Assembly: GCF_039519235.1 (NCBI RefSeq)
Contig: NZ_CP154351.1
Location: 868,001-932,000 of the forward strand
DNA length: 64,000 nt
Direction: 5' to 3'
From: Micrococcus sp. 2A
GTDB taxonomy: Bacteria > Actinomycetota > Actinomycetes > Actinomycetales > Micrococcaceae
The stretch's first letter is position 1, and each line of letters starts with the position of its first letter. Below the pieces are notes generated by a model, which made no database searches, was not told the DNA's origin, and saw nothing but the letters and a program-made list of their open reading frames with translations. The translations under genes and the position numbers were made by a program. Positions 57,297 through 64,000 of the stretch are shown piece by piece.

Positions 57297-58967
57297 GTGA
57301 AGCCCGAAGACCTCTCCGCCCTGCTGTCCGCCGTCCTCAACGCCGCCGTCGACGCCGGTGACCTGCCGTCCGACCTGCGCGCCGAGATCACCCCCGAGCG
57401 GGTGAAGGTGGAGCGACCCCGCAGCCGCGAGCACGGCGACTGGGCCACCAACGCGGCGCTGCAGCTGGGCAAGAAGGCCGGGATGGCCCCGCGGGAGTTC
57501 GCCGCCCTGCTCTCCGAGCGCCTCGCCGCCGCCGAGGGCATCGCCTCCGTGGACGTCGCCGGCCCGGGCTTCCTGAACATCACCCTGGACGCCGCCGCCG
57601 CGGGCGAGCTGGCCCGCCAGATCGTCGAGGCCGGCGAGTCCTACGGCCGGAACACGGCGTTGACCGGCCACGTGGTGAACATGGAGTTCGTCTCCGCCAA
57701 TCCCACGGGCCCCCTGCACATCGGCCACACCCGCTGGGCCGCGCTCGGCGACGCGATCGCCCGCCTGCTGCGCGCCTCGGGCGCGGAGGTCACCGCCGAG
57801 TACTACGTCAACGACGCCGGCAACCAGATGAACGTCTTCGCCGACTCGGTCCTCGCGCGCCTCCACGGCCGCGACGTGCCGGAGGGCGGCTACCCGGGCG
57901 GCTACGTCAAGGACCTCGCCGACGCCGTCCTCACCGAGCACCCGGATGTGCGCGAGCTGACGGACGAGGCTGCTCGCCCCGTGGTCCGCGAGACCGCCTA
58001 CCGGCTGCAGATGCAGGACATCAAGGACACCCTCACCGCGTTCGGCGTGCACTTCGACGTCTTCACCTCGGAGCGGACCCTCCACGAGTCCGGCGCCATC
58101 CAGTCCGCCGTCGCCCGTCTGCGCGAGCAGGGGCACATCGAGGACCGCGAGGGCGCCGTGTGGCTGAAGACCACCGACTTCGGCGACGACAAGGACCGCG
58201 TGCTCATCCGCGCGAACGGCGAGCCCACGTACTTCGCCGCCGACGCCGCCTACTACCTGGACAAGCGGGACCGCGGCTTCGAGGAGAAGGTCTACCTGCT
58301 CGGCGCCGACCACCACGGCTACGTGAACCGCCTCAAGGCGATCGCCTCCGCCGCCGGCGACGACGCCGCGAAGAACATCGAGATCCTCATCGGCCAGCTC
58401 ATCTCGGTGAACGGAGCGAAGCTCTCCAAGCGCGCGGGCAACATCATCGAGCTCAAGGACCTCGTCGAGTGGCTCGGCAAGGACGCGCTGCGCTACGACC
58501 TGGCGCGCTACCCGGCCGACTCGCCCATCACGATCGACCCCGAGAAGCTGCGCTCGAACACCAACGACAACCCCGTGTACTACGTGCAGTACGCCCACGC
58601 CCGCACCCGCGGCGCGGCGCGAACGGCCGTGGCCCACGGCGTGGAGCGCACGGAGTTCGACGGCGCCCTGCTCACCCACGAGACCGAGTCCGAGCTCCTG
58701 GCCCAGCTGGCGGAGTTCCCCGCCGTCGTCGCGTCCGCGGCACGCCTGCGGGAGCCGCACCGCGTGGCCCGGCACCTCGAGGTGATCGCCGGCGCGTACC
58801 ACGCGTGGTACGCCGCGTGCCGGATCGTGCCGCTGCCCACCGACGACGGCACGCCCCGTCCCGTCGAGACGCTAAACCGCACCCGCCTGTGGCTGAACGA
58901 CGCCACCACCACGGTGCTGGCCAACGGCCTCGGCCTGCTCGGCGTGTCCGCGACGGAGACGATGTGA
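57297..58967 (+). CDS. argS: Arginyl-tRNA synthetase
   Basis: A 556-residue class I synthetase. Add1 domain (1-90), FVSANPTGPLHIGHTR with HIGH at 141-144, and the lysine-containing loop GAKLSKRAGN in place of KMSKS; the C-terminal anticodon-binding helical domain begins near 440. Starts at GTG 57297 seven bases after TAGACT. The lysA start overlaps its stop (GTGA). First gene of argS-lysA-hom-thrC-thrB, the standard actinobacterial arrangement. Confidence 0.96.
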   Translation: MKPEDLSALLSAVLNAAVDAGDLPSDLRAEITPERVKVERPRSREHGDWATNAALQLGKKAGMAPREFAALLSERLAAAEGIASVDVAGPGFLNITLDAAAAGELARQIVEAGESYGRNTALTGHVVNMEFVSANPTGPLHIGHTRWAALGDAIARLLRASGAEVTAEYYVNDAGNQMNVFADSVLARLHGRDVPEGGYPGGYVKDLADAVLTEHPDVRELTDEAARPVVRETAYRLQMQDIKDTLTAFGVHFDVFTSERTLHESGAIQSAVARLREQGHIEDREGAVWLKTTDFGDDKDRVLIRANGEPTYFAADAAYYLDKRDRGFEEKVYLLGADHHGYVNRLKAIASAAGDDAAKNIEILIGQLISVNGAKLSKRAGNIIELKDLVEWLGKDALRYDLARYPADSPITIDPEKLRSNTNDNPVYYVQYAHARTRGAARTAVAHGVERTEFDGALLTHETESELLAQLAEFPAVVASAARLREPHRVARHLEVIAGAYHAWYAACRIVPLPTDDGTPRPVETLNRTRLWLNDATTTVLANGLGLLGVSATETM

Positions 58968-60463
58968 GCGCGCGGATGGCGACGACGAAAGACGGCGCCT
59001 CCGCCGCCTCCCCGTTGGCCCCCGCCTGGCTGCCTGTGCCCGGGGATCCGGACCGCCTCGAGCCCGTCCTGTGGGCCGCCGGCGTGGACCGCGACGCCTC
59101 CGGCGAGCTGACGGTGCAGGGGATCGCTGCCTCGGCGCTCGCCGAGCAGTTCGGCACCCCGCTGCTCGTGATCGACGAGGACGACTTCCGCGCTCGCGCC
59201 CGCGCCTTCCGCGACGGCTTCGACGCCGCGTTCCGCGAGCTCTGCGGGGGAGCGGACGTGTACTACGCCGGCAAGTCCTTCCTCACGGTCTCCACCGCCC
59301 GGTGGGCCGCCGAGGAGGGGCTGCGCGTGGACACCGCCTCGGGCGGCGAGCTGGCCATCGCCCTGCGCGCCGGCGTCGACCCCGCGCACATCGGCCTGCA
59401 CGGCAACAACAAGTCCGACGCCGAGCTGCGCCGTGCCCTCGAGGTCGGCGTGGGCCGGATCATCGTGGACTCGGTGGACGAGCTGACGCACCTCGCCGCG
59501 CTCGCGGAGGCCGCGGGCCGCACCGCCCCGGTCATGCTGCGCCTGACGCCGGGCGTGCACGCCCACACGCACGACTTCATCGCCACCGCGCACGAGGACC
59601 AGAAGTTCGGCCTCTCGCTCGCCCCGTCCGTGCAGGACGCGGACGGCAACGCGGCCGGGCGCTCCCCGGCCGCCGTCGCCGTGGAGACCGCCCTGGCGGC
59701 GCCGGGCGTCGAGCTGCTGGGCGTGCACTGCCACATCGGCTCGCAGATCTTCGAGGCGGACGGCTTCGGCCTGGCCGCCGAGCGCGTGCTCGCGTTCCTG
59801 GCCGAGGTGAAGGAGCGCCACGGCGTGGAGCTGGGCGAGCTGGACCTCGGCGGCGGCCACGGCATCGCCTACACCGCGGTGGACTCCCCGCGCCCGGCCG
59901 CCGAGATCGCGCACGCCCTCGCGGCGGACGTGCAGAGGGCGGTGGAGCGCCTCGGCCTGGCGTGCCCGCGCATCTCGCTCGAGCCCGGCCGCGCGATCTC
60001 CGGGCCGGCGGGCCTGACGCTGTACACCGTGGGCGTGACCAAGACGGTGGACGCGGACGCCCCCGACGGCGGGACGGCCTCGCGCCGGTACGTCGCCGTC
60101 GACGGCGGCATGTCCGACAACCCGCGGCCCGTGCTCTACGACGCCGACTACACCGCAGTCTCGGCGCGCCGCACCTCGGAGGCCGAGCCGGTGCTCTCCC
60201 GCGTGGTGGGCAAGCACTGCGAGTCCGGCGACATCGTGGTGCGCGACGTCTACCTGCCGGCCGACCTGGGCCGCGGTGACCTGCTCGCCGTGCCCGCCAC
60301 GGGCGCCTACACCCACGTGATGTCCTCGAACTACAACGCGCTGCCGCGCCCGGCGGTCGTCGCCGTGCGCGAGGGCGCCGCCCGGGTGATCATCCGGCGC
60401 GAGACCGAGGACGACCTCTTCGCCCGCGAGGCGGATCCCCACAACGAGGAGACCCGAGCATGA
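58964..60463 (+). CDS. lysA: Diaminopimelate decarboxylase
   Basis: A 499-residue PLP enzyme for the last lysine step. The PLP Lys is in VYYAGKSFLT, followed by GVHCHIGSQIF, GGGHGIAY, SLEPGRAISG and the active-site Cys in GKHCESGD. GTG 58964 overlaps the argS stop and has GGAG five bases upstream; ATG 58976 is an alternative. An N-terminal extension of about 50 residues is usual in actinobacteria. Confidence 0.95.
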   Translation: MSARMATTKDGASAASPLAPAWLPVPGDPDRLEPVLWAAGVDRDASGELTVQGIAASALAEQFGTPLLVIDEDDFRARARAFRDGFDAAFRELCGGADVYYAGKSFLTVSTARWAAEEGLRVDTASGGELAIALRAGVDPAHIGLHGNNKSDAELRRALEVGVGRIIVDSVDELTHLAALAEAAGRTAPVMLRLTPGVHAHTHDFIATAHEDQKFGLSLAPSVQDADGNAAGRSPAAVAVETALAAPGVELLGVHCHIGSQIFEADGFGLAAERVLAFLAEVKERHGVELGELDLGGGHGIAYTAVDSPRPAAEIAHALAADVQRAVERLGLACPRISLEPGRAISGPAGLTLYTVGVTKTVDADAPDGGTASRRYVAVDGGMSDNPRPVLYDADYTAVSARRTSEAEPVLSRVVGKHCESGDIVVRDVYLPADLGRGDLLAVPATGAYTHVMSSNYNALPRPAVVAVREGAARVIIRRETEDDLFAREADPHNEETRA

Positions 60464-61800
60464 CGAACCCTGCACAGGACGCCCCCGCGGCATCCGGCCC
60501 CGCCGCCCTCAAGGTCGCCCTGCTGGGCGGCGGCACCGTGGGCTCCCAGGCGGCGCGCATCCTGACCGAGGACGCCGAGGCGCTCCGCGACCGCGTGGGC
60601 GCCCCGCTCGAGCTCACCGGCATCGCGGTGCGCTCCCGCGGTGCCGAGCGCGACTGGCGGGCCGACCCGGCGCTGTACACCACGGACGCCGAGGCGCTCG
60701 TGGACGGCGCGGACATCGTGATCGAGCTGATGGGCGGCATCGAGCCCGCCCGCACCCTCATCCGCCGTGCCCTGGCCGCCGGCACCTCCGTGATCACGGG
60801 CAACAAGGCGCTGCTGGCCCAGCACGGCGAGGAGCTGTTCGCCCTGGCCTCCGAGACGGGCGCGCAGCTGAGCTTCGAGGCCGCCGTGGCCGGTGCCATC
60901 CCCATCCTCCGCCCCCTGCGCGACTCGCTCTCGGGCGACACCGTGACCCGCGTGATGGGCATCGCCAACGGCACCACGAACTTCATCCTGGACCGCATGG
61001 ACACCGAGGGCGCGGACTTCGCGGACGCCCTCGCCGAGGCGCAGCGCCTGGGCTACGCGGAGGCGGACCCCACCGCCGACGTCGGCGGCCTCGACGCCGC
61101 CGCGAAGGCGGCGATCCTGGCCACGCTGTCCTTCGGCGCGCCCTACACGCTGGACGACGTCGCGGTGGAGGGCATCACCGCGATCACGGCGGAGGACAAC
61201 GCGGCGGCCGCGGACGCCGGCTACGTCATCAAGCTGCTGGCGATCGCGGAGCGGGCCACCGCCGAGGACGGCACGTCCGGCGCCGTGCTGCGCGTGCATC
61301 CCACGCTCCTTCCCCGCGAGCACCCGCTCGCCTCCGTGCGGGGCGCGTACAACGCCGTGTTCGTGGAGGCGGAGAACGCCGGCCAGCTGATGTTCTACGG
61401 TCCCGGCGCGGGCGGGGCGCCCACCGCGTCCGCCGTGATGGGCGACGTCGTCTCGATCGCCCAGCGCATCGTGCGCGGGGGCCCGGCGCGGCTGCGCACC
61501 CCCGTCGCGCAGCTCCCCGCCCTCGACGCCGCCGAGGCCAGCACCTCCTGCATGGTGGTGCTGCACGTGGCGGACGAGCCCGGCGTGCTGCGGCGGGTGG
61601 CCGCGGTGTTCGAGGAGCACGGCGTGTCCCTCGAGACCCTGCGCCAGGTGCAGTCCGACCGCGCCGCCGCCCCGGGCGCCTCGCTGCGGCTCATCACCCA
61701 CCGAGCGCGCCAGCGCGACCTCGACGCCACGGTGGACGCGCTCGCCGCCCTGGACGCCGTCCATGAGGTCGTCTCCGTCCTGAAAGTCGAAGGGAACTGA
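60460..61800 (+). CDS. hom: Homoserine dehydrogenase
   Basis: A 446-residue NAD(P)-dependent enzyme at the branch to threonine and methionine. Nucleotide fold LLGGGTVGSQAARIL at about residue 23, ITGNKALLA, GIANGTTNFIL and EADPTADVGGLDAAAKA follow; a C-terminal ACT domain (about 360-440, MVVLHVADEPGVL) suggests feedback control by threonine. Overlaps lysA by four bases. Confidence 0.95.
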   Translation: MTNPAQDAPAASGPAALKVALLGGGTVGSQAARILTEDAEALRDRVGAPLELTGIAVRSRGAERDWRADPALYTTDAEALVDGADIVIELMGGIEPARTLIRRALAAGTSVITGNKALLAQHGEELFALASETGAQLSFEAAVAGAIPILRPLRDSLSGDTVTRVMGIANGTTNFILDRMDTEGADFADALAEAQRLGYAEADPTADVGGLDAAAKAAILATLSFGAPYTLDDVAVEGITAITAEDNAAAADAGYVIKLLAIAERATAEDGTSGAVLRVHPTLLPREHPLASVRGAYNAVFVEAENAGQLMFYGPGAGGAPTASAVMGDVVSIAQRIVRGGPARLRTPVAQLPALDAAEASTSCMVVLHVADEPGVLRRVAAVFEEHGVSLETLRQVQSDRAAAPGASLRLITHRARQRDLDATVDALAALDAVHEVVSVLKVEGN

Positions 61801-61803
61801 ACC

Positions 61804-62916
61804 ATGGCCCACCAGTGGCGCGGAGTCATCCGCGAGTACGCCGACCGCCTGCCCGTCACCGAGGACACCCGCGTCATCACGCTGGGGGAGGGCGGCACCC
61901 CGCTCATCCGCGCGCCGCACCTCTCCGCGCTCGCGGAGGGCGAGGTGCACGTCAAGTTCGAGGGCATGAACCCCACCGGGTCGTTCAAGGACCGCGGCAT
62001 GACCATGGCCATCACCGCCGCCGTGGAGAACGGTGCGAAGGCGGTGGTGTGCGCGTCCACCGGCAACACCTCCGCCTCGGCCGCGGCCTACGCGGCCCAG
62101 GCAGGCATCACGTGCGCGGTCCTCGTGCCCGAGGGCCGGATCTCGATGGGCAAGATGTCCCAGGCCGTCGCGCACGGCGCCGAGCTCCTCCAGGTGCAGG
62201 GCAACTTCGACGACTGCCTCGACGTGGCCCGCAAGCTGTCCGAGAACTACCCCGTGTTCCTCGTGAACTCGGTGAACCCGGCGCGCATCGAGGGCCAGAA
62301 GACCGGCGCCTTCGAGGTCGTGGACTTCCTGGGCGACGCCCCGGACTACCATCTGCTGCCCGTCGGCAACGCCGGCAACATCACGGCGTACTGGAAGGGC
62401 TACCAGGAGTACGCCCGCCCCTACGTGAACCCGCACCCGGGCACCTCGGACGAGGAGCTGCCGGCCGTGGCCACGAAGACCCCGGTGATGTGGGGCTTCC
62501 AGGCCGCCGGCGCGGCCCCGATCGTGCTCGGCCACCCCGTCACCGATCCGGACACGATCGCCACCGCCATCCGCATCGGCAACCCCGCCTCGTGGGACAT
62601 GGCCACGGCGGCGCGTGACGCCTCCGGCGGCCTGATCGACTCGGTCACGGACGAGGAGATCCTCGCGGCGCACCGCTGGCTGTCCTCGAAGGAGGGCGTC
62701 TTCGTGGAGCCGGCCTCCGCCGCGGGCGTCGCGGGCCTGCTCAAGCACCACGCCGCCGGGGACGTCCCCGCGGGCAAGACCTGGGTCATCACCGTGACGG
62801 GCCACGGCCTGAAGGACCCGCAGTGGGCCCTCAAGACGGCGGAGGGCGACGACATCACGCCCCGCTCGGTGCCGTTCGACGTCGTGACCGTGGCCGACGC
62901 CCTCGGGCTCGCCTGA
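61804..62916 (+). CDS. thrC: Threonine synthase
   Basis: A 370-residue PLP enzyme making threonine from O-phosphohomoserine. The PLP Lys is in [12 protein letters not shown], the phosphate-binding loop is [12 protein letters not shown], and [18 protein letters not shown] binds substrate. The short, class II-like length is normal for actinobacteria. Starts three bases after hom. Confidence 0.95.
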   Translation: MAHQWRGVIREYADRLPVTEDTRVITLGEGGTPLIRAPHLSALAEGEVHVKFEGMNPTGSFKDRGMTMAITAAVENGAKAVVCASTGNTSASAAAYAAQAGITCAVLVPEGRISMGKMSQAVAHGAELLQVQGNFDDCLDVARKLSENYPVFLVNSVNPARIEGQKTGAFEVVDFLGDAPDYHLLPVGNAGNITAYWKGYQEYARPYVNPHPGTSDEELPAVATKTPVMWGFQAAGAAPIVLGHPVTDPDTIATAIRIGNPASWDMATAARDASGGLIDSVTDEEILAAHRWLSSKEGVFVEPASAAGVAGLLKHHAAGDVPAGKTWVITVTGHGLKDPQWALKTAEGDDITPRSVPFDVVTVADALGLA

Positions 62917-62920
62917 GCGC

Positions 62921-63874
62921 ATGGCTGCGCTGCGTGAGCTCCCCGTCGGTGCCGAGTCCGTCGTCGCGGTCCCGGCGACGTCGGCCAACATCGGTCCCGG
63001 CTTCGACTCCCTGGGCCTGGCCGTCGAGCTGAGGGACGAGGTCCGGCTGAGCGTCGTGGACGGCCCGGACCGGGCATCCGTGACGGGGGAGGGGGCGGGC
63101 ACGCTCCCGACCGACGGGAGCCACCTGATCCTTCACCTGGCCCACGAGCACCTCGGGCTCCGCGGCTTCCGGGCGCCGGGGCTGCGCCTGAGCGCCGTCA
63201 ACCGGATCCCGCATGCGCGGGGGCTCGGGTCCTCGGCGGCGGCCGTGGTGGCGGCGTGCGCGGCGGCCGAGGCGCTGCTGCCGGAGGAGGAGCGGCTGCC
63301 CACCGCGGCGCTGCTGGACGCCACGGCCCGGCGAGAGGGACACCCGGACAACGTGGCGCCCGCCCTCGCGGGCGGCGCCTCCGTCTCATGGACGCGGGAC
63401 GAGGGCGACGGCTTCGAGACGGCGCCCCTGACCCTGCACCCAGACCTCACTCCGGTCATCGCGATCCCGGACGTGCAGCTCTCCACGCGCGACGCGCGCG
63501 CCGCGCTCCCCGCGACCGTGCCGCACGCGGTGGCGGCGGCGCAGGCGGGCCGTGCGGCGCTGCTCGTCCACGCGCTCGCCGCCGCGCCCGAACTGCTCCT
63601 GCCGGCGACGCGGGACTGGCTGCACCAGGACGCCCGCGCCGCGGCGATGCCGGACAGCGCGGCCCTCGTGGCCAGGCTGCGCGCCCGCGGCCACGCCGCG
63701 GTCGTCTCGGGGGCCGGTCCCACCGTGCTCGTCCTCGCCCACGGCGCTGGCGCCGGGGAGGAGGCGGCCGCCGCGGCCCGTGCGCTGACGGCGGAGACGG
63801 GCCGTGCGTGGCGCGTGCTGGTGCCGGGCGTGGCCACCGAGGGTGCTAGGGTGGAAGCACTCCACCGCGGCTGA
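62921..63874 (+). CDS. thrB: Homoserine kinase
   Basis: A 317-residue GHMP kinase phosphorylating homoserine. VPATSANIGPGFDSLGLAVE, the ATP loop HARGLGSSAAAVVAA and the C-terminal VVSGAGPTVLVL are the three GHMP motifs. It starts four bases after thrC. Last gene of the threonine group; the rho promoter may lie in its 3' end. Confidence 0.95.
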   Translation: MAALRELPVGAESVVAVPATSANIGPGFDSLGLAVELRDEVRLSVVDGPDRASVTGEGAGTLPTDGSHLILHLAHEHLGLRGFRAPGLRLSAVNRIPHARGLGSSAAAVVAACAAAEALLPEEERLPTAALLDATARREGHPDNVAPALAGGASVSWTRDEGDGFETAPLTLHPDLTPVIAIPDVQLSTRDARAALPATVPHAVAAAQAGRAALLVHALAAAPELLLPATRDWLHQDARAAAMPDSAALVARLRARGHAAVVSGAGPTVLVLAHGAGAGEEAAAAARALTAETGRAWRVLVPGVATEGARVEALHRG

Positions 63875-64000
63875 CCTGGCCGGCCCACGGCCTCGTCGCC
63901 GGTGCGGGATCCTCGTGAGGATCGCGCGCCAGCCCGCCGCCGGCTGAGTGGACGCGGCACCCCGCTTCCGTGGAATCCACGGAGCGCGTCGCCACCCCGC
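63847..64000 (+). promoter_or_regulatory. Probable promoter and leader of the downstream gene (rho by synteny)
   Basis: TAGGGT (63847-63852) at the end of thrB could be a -10. The 126 bases after thrB hold two hairpins, gatcctc-gt-gaggatc (63908-63923) and tccgtgga-a-tccacgga (63967-63983), and no coding start. In actinobacteria thrB is commonly followed by rho with a long leader; the gene itself is outside the window. Confidence 0.35.

Overview
The window is about 73% G+C, with G or C at almost every third codon position. It carries actinobacterial hallmark genes: a Kgd-type 2-oxoglutarate dehydrogenase with an E2-like domain fused to E1, an ECF sigma factor with a zinc-binding anti-sigma partner, a 24-residue bL37 ribosomal protein, GuaB1, HisN of the inositol-monophosphatase fold, and a 5-helix cytochrome b SdhC. 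Gene content and the compact Tad locus suggest a Micrococcaceae chromosome, most likely Micrococcus luteus or a close relative. The genus is my inference; no database was searched.

Layout. 1-4.7 kb: 3' part of a Tad/Flp pilus operon (tadA-tadB-tadC-pilin-three TadE/TadG-like proteins). 4.7-9.9 kb: a DASS-type anion:sodium symporter, then sdhCAB. 10-15.3 kb: prfB, an acetoacetate-type thiolase/CoA-transferase operon, smpB and tmRNA. 15.5-20.6 kb: a membrane protein facing aroA-rsgA-hisN-crcB-crcB. 20.7-28.2 kb: sigH-rshA, bL37, an SGNH-like protein, kgd and guaB1. 28.2-35.7 kb: a CNNM/CorC pair behind a structured leader with a small upstream ORF, a Zur-regulated zinc ABC operon with zur, a rhodanese and a HIT protein. 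35.7-44.6 kb: hrpA, putP, thpR, an aldehyde dehydrogenase and a Tag-like glycosylase. 44.7-48.3 kb: an accessory locus with a secreted small protein and a FtsX/MacB-type ABC transporter. 48.3-55.8 kb: thiamine genes under two TPP riboswitches (thiC; thiOSGF) with thiD and thiE. 55.9-64 kb: a YkvI-like protein, tRNA-Arg(CCG), argS-lysA-hom-thrC-thrB and what looks like the rho leader.

How it works together. Most of the window is housekeeping: TCA cycle (sdhCAB, kgd) with dicarboxylate-type uptake, translation and ribosome rescue (prfB, smpB, ssrA, bL37, argS, tRNA-Arg), aspartate-family amino acids, shikimate, histidine and thiamine synthesis, zinc and fluoride homeostasis, and thiol-oxidative stress control. 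Genes are packed in operons with ATGA/TGATG overlaps. Many promoters carry a TAGACT-like -10 hexamer 6-9 nt before the start codon, which implies frequent leaderless mRNAs.

Most unusual features: (1) a secreted-peptide/ABC locus whose promoter has an (AC)7 repeat between TTGACA and TAGCGT, a candidate phase-variable switch; (2) a leaderless Asp/Pro-rich upstream ORF plus hairpin before the CNNM/CorC genes, reminiscent of MgtL; (3) two start sites for the SigH-like sigma factor, paralleling SigR/SigR'; (4) a thiolase/CoA-transferase operon where ftsEX usually lies between prfB and smpB.
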